Positions 26,792 through 36,118 are shown, numbered from the stretch's first letter. The stretch: 64,000 nucleotides of DNA from Haliea salexigens DSM 19537 (GCF_000423125.1 NZ_AUHJ01000018.1:21619-85618); one strand, 5' to 3'. The notes: generated by a model not told the origin, from the sequence alone. Numbers and translations: made by a program.

Positions 26792-27895
26792 TCAAGGCGC
26801 CAGGTATTCCAGCACTTCCAGGTCAAAACCGGAAATGGCATTGTACTTGATGGGTGCGCCCATGAGGTGGATTTTTCCCACCCCCAGATCCTTCAGAATC
26901 TGCGAGCCCAGGCCCACCTTGGTGTAGGTATCGGGCAGCGCGCGGGCGCTGGAGGACGCCTCGCCCAGCGCCATGTCGATGCTGTCGAGCAACTGCTCGC
27001 CGCTTTCATCGCCGGCAAGCAGCACGATGACACCACGCCCGGCCTCCGCCACCCGCGCCATGCAGGCGCCGAACTGCCAGGAGGCGCGGCCGTCGATACG
27101 GCTTGCCACCAGGTCGCGCAGGGTGGAGGCCACATGTACCCGCACCAGCGTCGGTTCGTCCGCGGTTATTTCGCCGCAGGTCAGGGCGAGATGCAGCTCT
27201 CCCGCGGTGTTGTCACGGTAGGCGAGCAGGCGAAAGCGACCGTAGACGGTGTCAATCTCGCCGTCGCGCACGCGTTCGATGGTGCGTTCGTTAACCATGC
27301 GGAAATGGATCAGGTCGGCAATGGTGCCTATTTTCAAATCGTGTTGGCGGGCAAACTCGACCAGCGCGGGACCATCCGCCAGCAGGCCCTCAGGGGTGAG
27401 AATATCCGCAATGACCGCAGCCGGCAGCAGGCCCGCCAGCGCCGCGTAGTCGCTGGCGGCCTCGGTGTGGCCGGCACGGGTGAGCACACCGCCGGGCAAT
27501 GCGGTGAGCGGGAAAATATGCCCGGGCTGGACGATATCCGCGGGCACCGCCTGCGGCGCCACGGCGGCCTGCACGGTGCGTGCGCGATCCGCCGCGGAGA
27601 TGCCCGTGTCGATGCCTTCCGCCGCCTCGATAGACAGCGTGAAGTTGGATTTCTCGCCGTGGGCAGCGGGCACCATCGGCGGCAGGTCCAGCTGGCGGCA
27701 ACGCTCCTCGGTGAGCGCCAGGCACACCAGGCCGCGGGCCTGGCGCGCCATGAAGTTGACATGCGCGGCGCTCACATGGTCTGCCGCCACCATCACCACG
27801 CCTTCATTGTTGCTGTCGTCATCGTCGTCCATCAGCACCACCATGCGGCCCTGGCGAATGTCGCTGATCAGTTCGTCTACGCTGTTTGTCTGCAT
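26792..27895 (-). CDS. ribBA: RibBA-like protein with both domains divergent at catalytic motifs
   Basis: The 367-residue protein is placed in the rib operon where other genomes encode 3,4-dihydroxybutanone-4-phosphate synthase. The N-terminal domain (about 1-205) is recognisable (ARGLVCLALT, NFTLSIEAAEGIDTGISA, RAGHTEAASD with the metal-binding His). However, the catalytic loop normally DRENEGD reads DSNNEGV (residues 27-33), and the usual ICEI is IADI. The C-terminal GTP cyclohydrolase II-like domain has no zinc cysteines. A separate intact RibA is encoded at 22918-23517. The ATG at 27895 follows an AAGG site and sits at the family start. Whether it still makes dihydroxybutanone phosphate is uncertain. 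Confidence 0.85.
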   Translation of the reverse strand: MQTNSVDELISDIRQGRMVVLMDDDDDSNNEGVVMVAADHVSAAHVNFMARQARGLVCLALTEERCRQLDLPPMVPAAHGEKSNFTLSIEAAEGIDTGISAADRARTVQAAVAPQAVPADIVQPGHIFPLTALPGGVLTRAGHTEAASDYAALAGLLPAAVIADILTPEGLLADGPALVEFARQHDLKIGTIADLIHFRMVNERTIERVRDGEIDTVYGRFRLLAYRDNTAGELHLALTCGEITADEPTLVRVHVASTLRDLVASRIDGRASWQFGACMARVAEAGRGVIVLLAGDESGEQLLDSIDMALGEASSSARALPDTYTKVGLGSQILKDLGVGKIHLMGAPIKYNAISGFDLEVLEYLAP

Positions 27896-27926
27896 GCCTT
27901 TGCGATCCTTGTGGGACGGTGCGCGG

Positions 27927-28592
27927 CTAGCCGCGCAGGTAGCCGTTTTCGGCCAGGGTAGCGAGGGAAACACCCGCCTGGTGGCCCGGCACAGCGGCGG
28001 CATCGCCGAGCACCAGCCGCTCGAGATAGCGCGCAATCACGTCCACCTCCAGGTTCACCCGGCTGCCGGGGCGGTATTCGGCGAACACGGTTTCCGCCCG
28101 CGTCTGGGGAATAATGTTGAGTTCGAACTCCGCGCCGTTTACGGCGTTCACGGTGAGGCTGGTGCCATCGACACAGATGCTGCCCTTGTGCGCGATGTAC
28201 TTGGCGAGGCCATCCGGGGCGCGCATCACGTAGCGCCAGGAACGCCCATCTTCTACCGCGCTGACCACCTCACCCACGCCGTCGATATGGCCACTGACGA
28301 TGTGGCCGCCAAGGCGACTTGCCGGCGTCAGGGCCTTCTCCAGGTTGACCCGGCTGCCGGGCTGCAAACCGCCGAGTGTGGTGAAGTCCAGGGTTTCGCG
28401 GGACACATCCGCCCAGTAGCCATCGCCGGGCAACTCGGTCACCGTGAGGCACACGCCATTGGTGGCAATACTGTCGCCGAGCTGCACATCGGCGAGGTCC
28501 AGCTTGCCGCTGTGGACCCGCAGGCGCAGGTCGCCGCCCGCCGGCTGCAGCGTGGCAATGGACCCAACGGCCTGGATGATTCCTGTGAACAT
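27927..28592 (-). CDS. ribE: Riboflavin synthase (alpha chain)
   Basis: The 221-residue protein catalyses dismutation of two lumazine molecules to riboflavin. It shows the internal duplication of the family: MFTGIIQAVGSI with CLTVTEL in the first half, and HIVSGHIDGVGEVV with CVDGTSLTVNAVNG in the second. It sits between ribD and ribBA in the operon (32 and 47 bp gaps). The gene is called ribC in E. coli. Confidence 0.95.
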   Translation of the reverse strand: MFTGIIQAVGSIATLQPAGGDLRLRVHSGKLDLADVQLGDSIATNGVCLTVTELPGDGYWADVSRETLDFTTLGGLQPGSRVNLEKALTPASRLGGHIVSGHIDGVGEVVSAVEDGRSWRYVMRAPDGLAKYIAHKGSICVDGTSLTVNAVNGAEFELNIIPQTRAETVFAEYRPGSRVNLEVDVIARYLERLVLGDAAAVPGHQAGVSLATLAENGYLRG

Positions 28593-28638
28593 AGTCTGCC
28601 CTGTGTCTTGTGTCGCGCGCCGGTTGCTGGCGCGCGCC

Positions 28639-29757
28639 TCAGGCGCCTGGTACGGCGGTAAATCGCCAGTCTTCGCCCACCTGCCGCACGTCGCGCAGGT
28701 GCAGCGGCACCTTGTCCGCCATGGCCTCCAATGGCAACGCCAGCAACGGCCGTGCGGTGCTGCCCAGCAGTGTGGGCGCCATATATACGATCAATTCGTC
28801 CAACAGGCCCAATTGCAACAGCGCACCTGCCAGACGGGGGCCGGATTCTACCAGAATTTCGTTGCACTGCCGCCTGTTGAGTTCGGCAAACAGCGCCTGG
28901 AGGTCGAGCCCCCCGTCCGCACAGCCGAGGGGCAGCAGCTGGGTAAAGGCGGACGGCGCGGCTGTCATCGGCGTGTGAGCGCTATCGTGGCACCAGAGTG
29001 TTGGCGCGTCCTGGCTGAAGACCCGCGCCCGGACGGGTGCCTGCTGCCGCGAGTCCAACACGACACGCAGCGGTTGGCGCGCAGCGGCGCGGGTCGCCAG
29101 TGCGGCGGGCAACCCCAGCTCGGACGCGCGCACAGTGAGCGCACAATCATCGGATAACACCGTGCCGACGCCTGTGACCACGGCACAACTCATCGCCCGC
29201 AGGCGCTGCACGTCGCGGCGGGCCGCCGCGCCAGTAATCCACTGGCTCTCGCCGGAGGCCATGGCGGTGCGTCCATCCAGCGACATCGCCAGCTTGGCGC
29301 GCACCCGCCCCCGCCCGCGACGCATACGGGCAATAAAACCGGGAATGACCAACTCCGCCTCGGCCTGCAACAAGCCGCATTCAACGGCCACGCCCGCTGC
29401 CTCCAGGCGGGCAAGGCCGCTGCCTGCCACTTGCGGGTTGGGGTCCTGCATGGCGGCGACCACACGCACTACCCCGGCTGCCAGCAGCGCCTCGGTACAG
29501 GGACCCGTTTTACCGTGGTGGCTACAGGGCTCAAGCGTGACATAGGCGGTGGCACCTCGGGCATCGCCGGCCGCCGCGAGTGCTTCCACCTCGGCATGGT
29601 TGCCGCCCGCGGGCTGGGTAAACCCCTCGCCGATCACCTGGCCATCGCGCACCAGCACACAACCCACGTGGGGATTGGGCATAGCGGAATAGCGGCCCTT
29701 GCGCGCCAGCTGCAGGGCCCGCGCCATCATGCGGGTATCAAACGCCGTGTCAGCCAT
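28639..29757 (-). CDS. ribD: Bifunctional riboflavin biosynthesis deaminase/reductase RibD
   Basis: This is a 372-residue, two-domain enzyme. Residues about 1-145 are a zinc cytidine-deaminase-like domain with the catalytic HAEVEAL (preceded by QPAGGN) and TLEPCSHHGKTGPCTEALL. The rest is a DHFR-like reductase with RVRAKLAMSLDGRTAMASGESQ split over its first strands and the conserved ILVESGPRLAGALLQLGLLDE. It performs the second and third steps of riboflavin synthesis. It directly follows nrdR (22 bp). Confidence 0.95.
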   Translation of the reverse strand: MADTAFDTRMMARALQLARKGRYSAMPNPHVGCVLVRDGQVIGEGFTQPAGGNHAEVEALAAAGDARGATAYVTLEPCSHHGKTGPCTEALLAAGVVRVVAAMQDPNPQVAGSGLARLEAAGVAVECGLLQAEAELVIPGFIARMRRGRGRVRAKLAMSLDGRTAMASGESQWITGAAARRDVQRLRAMSCAVVTGVGTVLSDDCALTVRASELGLPAALATRAAARQPLRVVLDSRQQAPVRARVFSQDAPTLWCHDSAHTPMTAAPSAFTQLLPLGCADGGLDLQALFAELNRRQCNEILVESGPRLAGALLQLGLLDELIVYMAPTLLGSTARPLLALPLEAMADKVPLHLRDVRQVGEDWRFTAVPGA

Positions 29758-29778
29758 GCAGGTGCCTTGCCGCGCCGC

Positions 29779-30255
29779 TCAGGCGCCGCCCCGCTCAGGC
29801 CGCGGCTCGGATTCCAGCAACTCGATAGCGTCCCTGAATTCGGCGATATCCTGGAACTTACGGTAAACGGAAGCAAACCGCACGTAAGCCACCTGGTCCA
29901 GCTGCTTGAGGTGCTCCATCACCAGCTCACCGACCACACGCGAGCCCACCTCGCGTTCGCCCGTCGCCCGCAGCGCGTGCTTGATGTGATTAATGGCGGC
30001 TTCCACGTCTTCTACCGGCACCGGGCGCTTTTCCAGCGAGCGCTGGAAGCCAACCCGAAGCTTGGCTTCATCAAAAGGTTCGCGGTTGCCGTTGTGCTTG
30101 ACGATACGCGGCATCACCAGCTCCGCCACTTCATAGGTGGTAAAACGCTCGTGACAACTCAGGCACTCGCGACGCCGGCGAATCTGGTCGCCTTCGGCAA
30201 CCAGCCGCGAGTCGATCACCTTGGTATCATCGGCAGCGCAAAACGGGCAGTGCAT
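29779..30255 (-). CDS. nrdR: Transcriptional repressor NrdR
   Basis: The 158-residue protein has an N-terminal zinc ribbon ([15 protein letters not shown] with [15 protein letters not shown]) and an ATP-cone domain ([19 protein letters not shown]). NrdR senses dATP/ATP and represses ribonucleotide reductase operons through NrdR boxes. It heads the minus-strand rib-nusB-thiL-pgpA series, its usual position in gammaproteobacteria, with its own presumed promoter in the 52 bp upstream. Confidence 0.96.
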   Translation of the reverse strand: MHCPFCAADDTKVIDSRLVAEGDQIRRRRECLSCHERFTTYEVAELVMPRIVKHNGNREPFDEAKLRVGFQRSLEKRPVPVEDVEAAINHIKHALRATGEREVGSRVVGELVMEHLKQLDQVAYVRFASVYRKFQDIAEFRDAIELLESEPRPERGGA

Positions 30256-30307
30256 GAACGTTCACCTTCAGGACAAGTGCCTGAAGCGTAACACATTTTG
30301 GCTTCGC

Positions 30308-30598
30308 CTAGCGCAGCAAGAGCGCCGACAGTTGGGGCACGAGGACGGCTGCCACGTTAAGCGCCAGGAGCGCACTGTGCAGGCGCTGAGTGCCTTCTAC
30401 CTGCGCGAAATGTGCATCCACGCGAGCATCCTGCTGCACCAACCGCGCATCAAGGTGATCGTTGGTCACAAGATTATTCACGTAGAATCCGAATGCTTCA
30501 GCCATTAACTCCGCCTGCACTTCCGCTTGTTCGGGGGCAACGCCCGCCGCTTTCAGGCGCCTTGCGTATTGCAACGTATCGAATTGCACTGATGTCAT
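30308..30598 (-). CDS. Small coiled-coil protein with C-terminal membrane anchor (DUF1640/CCDC90-like)
   Basis: The 96-residue protein starts at ATG 30598 behind AGAGG; the open frame begins 9 codons earlier without a binding site. Its start, VQFDTLQYARRLKAAGVAPE, is the hallmark N-terminal helix of the bacterial DUF1640 (CCDC90/MCUR1-related) group. It is followed by a helical region predicted to coil (QAELMAEAFGFYVNNLVTND) and a hydrophobic C-terminus (ALLALNVAAVLVPQLSALLL). The function in bacteria is unknown. It is divergent from the gamma-glutamyltransferase gene. Confidence 0.75.
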   Translation of the reverse strand: MTSVQFDTLQYARRLKAAGVAPEQAEVQAELMAEAFGFYVNNLVTNDHLDARLVQQDARVDAHFAQVEGTQRLHSALLALNVAAVLVPQLSALLLR

Positions 30599-30687
30599 AA
30601 TAGTCGCCTCTTCGCTTTTTGCCACCCGGTGGACTAATCGTTGGACTGAGCAGTGTTATCCTCAACCCAATGCTAGAGGAGAAACCC

Positions 30688-32589
30688 ATGCACCGTCGCT
30701 TTCCAACCCGGCTCACTCAACGCACCCTGGCGCTTACTCTGGCGTTGAGCATCATCTGGCCCACGGCCTCTTTCGCCCAGAAAACGGCCCGCCCGGTGCT
30801 GCTGGGCAAGCACTGGGTGGCCGTGACAGGCAAGCCACAGGGCGCCACCGCGGGCGCCATGATGTTCCAGCAGGGTGGCAACGCCATTGATGCCGCGGCG
30901 GCAATGCTCGCCGTTACCGCCACGATGTGGGACGTGCTGGGCTGGGGCGGGGAAACCCAGGCACTCATCTACAACCCGAACACCGGCAAGGTGATCGGCC
31001 TGAACGCCCTCGGCGTTGCCCCCACCGGCGCAACGCCCGAGTTTTTCCGCCAACAGGGCATGCTTTACCCACCGGAATACGGGCCACTGGCAGCGGTAAC
31101 CCCCGGCACACCGGGCGGCCTGATGGTGATGGTGGCGGAATTCGGCCGCTTGAGCCTGGCTGACGTGCTGGCGCCCGCCATGGAAATGGCCCGCGGCTAT
31201 CCGATAGAAGCCACCCAGGCCCGCTTTATCGAAAGCCGCCGGGGTATCCTGGAGCAGTGGCCGGACTCCCAGCGCGTGTTCCTACCCCACTACAACAGCG
31301 AGGCCCCGGAGCAGCGCGCAGCGCCCGCACCCGGCGAGGTGTTCCAGCAAGCCGATTTGCTCGCCACACTGCAAAAACTGGTGGAGGCGGAAGCCCGTGC
31401 ACTGGCGGCGGGGGCCGACCGCAAGGCCGCCATCATGGCCGCCTATGAGCGCTTCTACCGCGGCGACGTTGCCGCCGAAATCGTGCGTAGCAACCGTGCC
31501 GCGGGCGGCCTCATCACCACCGAAGACCTCGCCGACTGGGAGGTCATCCTCGAAGAGCCGGTGAGCGTGAACTACCGCGGCATCGACGTCTACAAGCTCA
31601 CCACCTGGACCCAGGGGCCCGCCCTGCTGCAGGCACTGAACCTGCTTGAGGGTTTCGACCTGCAAGCCATGGGCTACAACAGCACACGCTACATCCATAC
31701 GCTGTACCAGGCCATGAACCTTGCCTTTGCCGACCGGGATTTCTACTACGGGGACCCCTACACGCCCCCGGAGGAACCAATCACCGGCCTGCTTTCCAAG
31801 CGCTATGCCGACGAACGCCGCAAGCTCATGCCCGTTGACCACAACCTCACCGATCTCAAGCCGGGTGACCCCTACCGCCACCAGCGCGGCAAGAACCCGT
31901 TCGAGACCCTTCGTCAACAGTGGACCCCGATACCCCCTGCCGCCGATGCCGAGGGGGCAGACAGCTTCCAGCAAGCCGGCGTGATGACACCGGACGAGGC
32001 CTTCCTGGCAGGCACCACCTCGATTCAGGCGGCGGATGCCGAGGGCTGGGTAATTTCCGTCACCCCGTCCGGTGGCTGGATACCAGCATTTATCGCCGGC
32101 AATACAGGCGTTGGCTTGAGCCAGCGTATGCAAAGCTTTGTGCTGGGTGAGGCCCTGAACCCCTACAACGTGGTGCAGCCCGGCCAGCGCCCAAGGGTCA
32201 CCCTGACGCCATCGCTGGCACTCAAAGATGGCAAACCATTGATGGCTTTCTCGGTACAGGGCGGCGACACCCAGGAGCAGAATCTGCTGCAGTTCTTCCT
32301 CAACATGGTGGAGTTCGACATGAACGTGCAGCAGGCGGCGGAGGCGCACAATATCCTCAGCTACCAGATGCAGAGCTCGTTTGGCGCGCACCAGTCCGAA
32401 CCCGGGCGCTTGCAGGTTACACCGCTGGTTTCACCGTTTACCCGCGCCGAGCTTGAGCGCATGGGGTACACAGTAGAGGTGGTGGAGCGCACCTACAACC
32501 CGACCACGGCGATCTGGTTCGATCATGAGCATGGGGTGATGCAGGGTGGGGCGTCGGACTACGGGGATGACTACGGGATTGCCTGGTAG
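30688..32589 (+). CDS. Gamma-glutamyltransferase-family protein, periplasmic
   Basis: The 633-residue Ntn-hydrolase has a signal peptide (residues 1-31, ending ASFAQ). The large-subunit part has QGGNAIDAAAAMLAV and the small-subunit start is GTTSIQAADAEGW, with T443 as the expected autoprocessing nucleophile, followed by GNTGVGLSQRMQSFVL. The family normally has TTH at the nucleophile and an SNT/NTY segment after it; here TTS and SVTPSGG are seen, so substrate use may differ from glutathione. ATG 30688 is preferred over 30670 because AGAGGAGA lies at the right spacing. It is convergent with glyA across the repeat-containing gap. Confidence 0.85.
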   Translation: MHRRFPTRLTQRTLALTLALSIIWPTASFAQKTARPVLLGKHWVAVTGKPQGATAGAMMFQQGGNAIDAAAAMLAVTATMWDVLGWGGETQALIYNPNTGKVIGLNALGVAPTGATPEFFRQQGMLYPPEYGPLAAVTPGTPGGLMVMVAEFGRLSLADVLAPAMEMARGYPIEATQARFIESRRGILEQWPDSQRVFLPHYNSEAPEQRAAPAPGEVFQQADLLATLQKLVEAEARALAAGADRKAAIMAAYERFYRGDVAAEIVRSNRAAGGLITTEDLADWEVILEEPVSVNYRGIDVYKLTTWTQGPALLQALNLLEGFDLQAMGYNSTRYIHTLYQAMNLAFADRDFYYGDPYTPPEEPITGLLSKRYADERRKLMPVDHNLTDLKPGDPYRHQRGKNPFETLRQQWTPIPPAADAEGADSFQQAGVMTPDEAFLAGTTSIQAADAEGWVISVTPSGGWIPAFIAGNTGVGLSQRMQSFVLGEALNPYNVVQPGQRPRVTLTPSLALKDGKPLMAFSVQGGDTQEQNLLQFFLNMVEFDMNVQQAAEAHNILSYQMQSSFGAHQSEPGRLQVTPLVSPFTRAELERMGYTVEVVERTYNPTTAIWFDHEHGVMQGGASDYGDDYGIAW

Positions 32590-32623
32590 CAGCTACCGGG
32601 GTACCGGGCTGCGGGGTGTGGAG

Positions 32624-32824
32624 CTTCGTAGCGGCGGGACAGCGTGGGTTATCGCGGCGAGAACGGCCACTCGTTTTCCATCATCTCCGGGCGGCTGCGC
32701 AACTCGACCATTTTTGCTGCGCAAAAATTGGGACTCAAACAGTACTCGCCGTAAAGCCCCCTCCGATGATGGAAAACGAAAGCTGTGGCCTGATTGTTCT
32801 CGACGCGATAACCCACGCCGTCCC
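32624..32824. repeat. Hairpin element, family 2, copy a (minus orientation)
   Basis: The outer stem is 29+29 nt (32636-32664 with 32796-32824, 27 of 29 pairs). Next come a conserved 6-bp step GGCCAC/GTGGCC (32665-32670, 32785-32790) and a perfect 15-bp inner stem (32671-32685 with 32765-32779). The apical part 32686-32742 is identical to copy b at 55 of 57 positions and contains TTTTTGC-x3-GCAAAAA. Just outside the outer stem, CTTCGTAGCG (32624-32633) is also shared with copy b. Frames across it look like coding shadows, not genes. Confidence 0.85.
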
Positions 32825-32842
32825 TCATACGGAGCGTATTTC

Positions 32843-32927
32843 CCAGAGGTGGGCGGCTCGAAAAGTGCGTACTGCTCGGATATGGCCGGCTCGCACAGTG
32901 CAGATTGCCCAGAGGTGGCCGGGTTGA
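32843..32927. repeat. 33-bp tandem repeat, about 2.6 copies
   Basis: Units at 32843-32875 and 32876-32908 match at about 23 of 33 positions, and a third partial unit starts at 32909 (CCAGAGGTGGCCGG). The repeat lies between the two family-2 hairpin elements. The in-frame translation has an 11-residue periodicity, but the frame has no start, no binding site and no family match, so I do not call it coding. Confidence 0.6.
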
Positions 32928-33059
32928 CGCGCTCCTTGGGTTAATAAGGTGGATTGAGATGAGCCTTTGAGCTTGTTCCATATGTTACCGCGTTGATCCA
33001 ACGCTTTTGCATTTTACCGCCTGCCATTCCCCCAGTTCCTTTCGCAGGCTCAGCCTTCA

Positions 33060-33258
33060 GGCCCGATGCGGTGCACGGGTGGGCGAACAATCAGGCCACA
33101 GCTTTGGCTCGCGATCACCGTAGGGGGTAGTCCGCGAGCACTGTTCGAGTCCCAATTTTTGCGCAGCAAAAATGGTCGAGTTGCGCAGCGGCCCGGAGGT
33201 GATCGCGAGACAGTGGCCGTTCGCCCACCCGTGCACCGCATCGGGCCGCGCTACGAAG
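33060..33258. repeat. Hairpin element, family 2, copy b (plus orientation)
   Basis: The outer stem is a perfect 29+29 nt inverted repeat (33060-33088 with 33219-33247). The shared step GGCCAC/GTGGCC is at 33094-33099 and 33213-33218, and a perfect 12-bp inner stem joins 33108-33119 with 33198-33209. The apical part 33141-33197 is the conserved 57-nt core. The outer arm differs from that of copy a at 15 of 29 positions and the inner arm is wholly different, yet both pair. The flank GCGCTACGAAG (33248-33258) is shared with copy a. Confidence 0.87.
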
Positions 33259-33284
33259 TCCCAACCACAGCCCAGCCCAGCCCA

Positions 33285-33310
33285 CAAAAAAGGGGAGCCA
33301 AAGCTCCCCT
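33285..33310 (-). terminator. Rho-independent terminator of glyA
   Basis: On the minus strand AGGGGAGC, a 4-nt loop and GCTCCCCT are followed by a run of six or more T residues. It begins about 20 nt after the glyA stop codon, a textbook position. Confidence 0.9.
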
Positions 33311-33329
33311 TTCCCGTCAATCAGCCGAA

Positions 33330-34592
33330 TCACCGATACACAGGAAACCGCGCACAGATATCCAGCACCTTACCCTTCACCTCAGCAATGGCAGCGTCGG
33401 CGGAACCCTGCTCCAGCGCTTCCAGCACATCACACATCCACCCCGCCAACTCGATAGTCTCCGCTTCCTTGAAACCGCGGGTGGTGATAGCCGGCGTGCC
33501 CACGCGCATGCCGGAGGTGATGAACGGTGAGCGCGGGTCGTTCGGTACCGCGTTCTTGTTCACCGTGATGTTCGCATTGCCCAGGGCCTCATCGGCATCC
33601 TTGCCCGTGTAGGGCTTGCCGATCAGGTCCACCAGCATCAGGTGGTTGTCGGTGCCACCGGAGACGATGTTGATACCCCGGTCGATGAAGGTCTTGGCCA
33701 TCGCCCGGGCGTTGGCCACCACCTGCTGCTGGTAGGCAACGAATTCGGGGCTCTGCGCCTCCTTGAAGCTCACTGCTTTTGCCGCAATCACATGCATCAG
33801 CGGGCCACCCTGGCCACCCGGGAACACAGCAGACTGGAACTTTTTCTCCAGCTCTTCGTTGGCGCGCGCCAGAATGATGCCGCCGCGCGGCCCGCGCAGG
33901 GTTTTGTGGGTTGTGGAGGTCACCACGTCTGCATGCGGTACCGGGTTGGGGTAAACGCCCGCAGCGACAAGCCCGGCCACGTGCGCCATGTCAACGAGCA
34001 GGTAGGCGCCCACTTTGTCGGCGATGGTGCGAAAGCGGGCCCAGTCCATCACCCGTGAGTAGGCAGAGAAGCCGGCCACGATCATCTTCGGCTTGTGCTC
34101 CAGGGCCAGCGCTTCGACCTGGTCGTAATCCACTTCACCCGTGCCGGCTTTCAGGCCGTACTGCACTGCGTTGTACATCTTGCCGGAAAAGTTGGGCTTG
34201 GCGCCGTGGGTGAGGTGGCCCCCGTCCGCCAGGCTCATGCCCAGCACGGTGTCGCCGGCCTGGCACAGCGCCTGGTAGACCGCCGAGTTGGCCTGCGAAC
34301 CGGAGTGCGGCTGGACGTTGGCGTAATCCGCCCCGAACAGCGCCTTCGCGCGCTCGATCGCCAGTTGCTCGGCCTTGTCCACGAACTCGCAACCACCGTA
34401 GTAGCGCTTGCCCGGGTACCCTTCGGCGTACTTGTTGGTCAGGACGGTGCCCTGGGCTTCCATGACCCGTGGGCTGGTGTAGTTTTCGGAGGCAATCAGC
34501 TCGATATGCTCTTCCTGACGACGCTCTTCCTCCTTGATAGCGGCGAAAATCTCGTCGTCGAACCCCTCAATGGTCATGTGCTGGTCAAACAT
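33330..34592 (-). CDS. glyA: Serine hydroxymethyltransferase
   Basis: The 420-residue PLP enzyme interconverts serine and glycine and loads one-carbon units onto tetrahydrofolate. Landmarks are [19 protein letters not shown] near the N-terminus, [34 protein letters not shown], and the Schiff-base lysine in [15 protein letters not shown]. The start is ATG 34592 ([16 protein letters not shown]); the frame runs further upstream but the family begins here. It has its own terminator at 33285-33310 and is divergent from ugd across 182 bp. Confidence 0.96.
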   Translation of the reverse strand: MFDQHMTIEGFDDEIFAAIKEEERRQEEHIELIASENYTSPRVMEAQGTVLTNKYAEGYPGKRYYGGCEFVDKAEQLAIERAKALFGADYANVQPHSGSQANSAVYQALCQAGDTVLGMSLADGGHLTHGAKPNFSGKMYNAVQYGLKAGTGEVDYDQVEALALEHKPKMIVAGFSAYSRVMDWARFRTIADKVGAYLLVDMAHVAGLVAAGVYPNPVPHADVVTSTTHKTLRGPRGGIILARANEELEKKFQSAVFPGGQGGPLMHVIAAKAVSFKEAQSPEFVAYQQQVVANARAMAKTFIDRGINIVSGGTDNHLMLVDLIGKPYTGKDADEALGNANITVNKNAVPNDPRSPFITSGMRVGTPAITTRGFKEAETIELAGWMCDVLEALEQGSADAAIAEVKGKVLDICARFPVYR

Positions 34593-34711
34593 CGGTGTCC
34601 CCTGGCAGGCGGGGCCGCGGCGGCCCGTGAAATGAGCGGCGCATTTTACCCAAATTCGGCGCTGCATATAAGTGGAGAGTCACCGCCGGACGATTCCTGT
34701 ATTATTTCTGT

Positions 34712-34731
34712 CACTGTTATGACATACAGTG
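34712..34731. promoter_or_regulatory. Imperfect palindrome in the glyA-ugd divergent spacer
   Basis: CACTGT and ACAGTG flank a near-symmetric TATGACAT core; apart from one extra T the 20-nt site is a full dyad. It lies between two divergent genes, where operators are common. I cannot assign it to a known regulator. Confidence 0.35.
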
Positions 34732-34774
34732 GGCGGTCAACCCGCAACGGCAATACAGGAAATCCCGGTAAACG

Positions 34775-36118
34775 ATGAATATCAGTATCTTTGGTAGTGG
34801 CTATGTGGGCCTGGTGCAGGCAGCGATTTTTGCCGATGTGGGCCATAAGGTCGTCTGCATGGATATCGACGCGGGCCGCGTCGACAGGCTGCGCGAAGGC
34901 GATGTGCCTTTTTATGAGCCGGGCCTGTCGCAGCTTATTCGCAACGGCATCAGCAACGGGCTGCTGTCTTTCACCACGGACGCCAAAGAGGCAGTGCAGG
35001 CCAGCGACTTCCTTTTCATTTGCGTTGGCACACCGGCGGGCACTGATGGCTCAGCCGACCTCACCTACGTGATGCAGGTGGCAGACTCCATCGCCCGCTA
35101 TATGACCAGCCGCAAAGTGATCATCACCAAATCCACTGTGCCAGTCGGCACCACCGATACCGTGCACCGCCACATACTGCAAACGCTGCACAATCAGGGG
35201 CGGTCGATTGCGGTCGAAGCGGCGTCCAACCCTGAATTTCTCAAGGAAGGTTCCGCGGTGGCCGACTGCCAGAGCCCGGACCGCATCATCATCGGCACCG
35301 AATCGCCGCGTGTGCTGGAAGAACTGCGGCGCATGTACCAGGCGTTCAACCGCAATCACGAAAAAGTGATGCATATGGACCCACGCAGTGCGGAAATGAC
35401 CAAGCTCGCTGCCAATGCCATGCTTGCCACCAAAATCAGCTTCATGAATGAAATGGCCACCATCGCCGAAGCTGTGGGCGCCGATATCGAACTGGTGCGT
35501 CGCGGCATGGGGTCAGATCCGCGCATTGGCTACCAGTTTATTTACCCCGGCTGCGGCTACGGCGGCTCCTGCTTCCCCAAGGACGTACGCGCACTCAAGC
35601 ATCTGGCGGAGCAGCACGGCCATCGCGCGGGCATTCTCACCGCCGTGCACGACACCAACCAGCGGCAGAAAAACAAGCTGGCGGAACGGGTGATGGAGCG
35701 CCTGGGTGCCGACCTGAGCGGCAAGACCATTGCCGTGTGGGGACTGTCCTTCAAACCCAACACCGATGACATGCGCGAGGCCCCCAGCCGCTACCTGATG
35801 GAGGGTATCTGGTCCTGCGGGGGCAAAGTGCGCGCCTTCGACCCGCAGGCCATGCAGGCCTGCCGCGAGATCTACGGCGAACGTGACGAGCTGACGCTTT
35901 GCGCACACAAAGAAGATGCCCTGCAAGGGGCCGATGCGCTGGTGATCTGCACCGAATGGAAAGCCTTCTGGTCACCCGACTTCGAACTGATCAAGCGCGA
36001 ACTCAGTACACCCCTGATTTTTGACGGCCGCAACCTGTACAACCCGGCACAGATGGAAGAGCTGGACATCGAGTACTACGGCATCGGCCGCGGCCGCTCC
36101 CTGGCAAAGCCGGCATGA
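34775..36118 (+). CDS. ugd: UDP-glucose 6-dehydrogenase
   Basis: The 447-residue protein oxidises UDP-glucose twice to UDP-glucuronate, a precursor for acidic surface polysaccharides. The NAD-binding motif is [16 protein letters not shown]. The catalytic region has [11 protein letters not shown] (with the Glu), the lysine in [17 protein letters not shown], and the nucleophile Cys in [16 protein letters not shown]. The C-terminal domain has [17 protein letters not shown]. It could supply glucuronate to the glycan cluster 17 kb away, but nothing in the sequence links them directly. Its stop overlaps the next gene by 4 nt (ATGA). Confidence 0.95.
   Translation: MNISIFGSGYVGLVQAAIFADVGHKVVCMDIDAGRVDRLREGDVPFYEPGLSQLIRNGISNGLLSFTTDAKEAVQASDFLFICVGTPAGTDGSADLTYVMQVADSIARYMTSRKVIITKSTVPVGTTDTVHRHILQTLHNQGRSIAVEAASNPEFLKEGSAVADCQSPDRIIIGTESPRVLEELRRMYQAFNRNHEKVMHMDPRSAEMTKLAANAMLATKISFMNEMATIAEAVGADIELVRRGMGSDPRIGYQFIYPGCGYGGSCFPKDVRALKHLAEQHGHRAGILTAVHDTNQRQKNKLAERVMERLGADLSGKTIAVWGLSFKPNTDDMREAPSRYLMEGIWSCGGKVRAFDPQAMQACREIYGERDELTLCAHKEDALQGADALVICTEWKAFWSPDFELIKRELSTPLIFDGRNLYNPAQMEELDIEYYGIGRGRSLAKPA

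Noticed and set aside
30256..30307. FMN riboswitch ahead of the riboflavin genes
   Set aside because: No RFN-like conserved blocks are visible before nrdR/ribD, ribBA or ribA, and the gaps are too short for the aptamer.
33138..33155. tRNA T-loop-like GTTCGAGTCC inside the family-2 core
   Set aside because: Only this motif resembles a tRNA; in copy a it reads GTTTGAGTCC, and no acceptor, D or anticodon arm can be formed around it.
33115..33333. Open frames through the family-2 hairpins (several 60-150 codons, both strands)
   Set aside because: They run through both arms and the core in more than one frame, have no ribosome binding sites and no family signature, and differ between the two copies exactly where stems covary. 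The conserved property is pairing, not codons.
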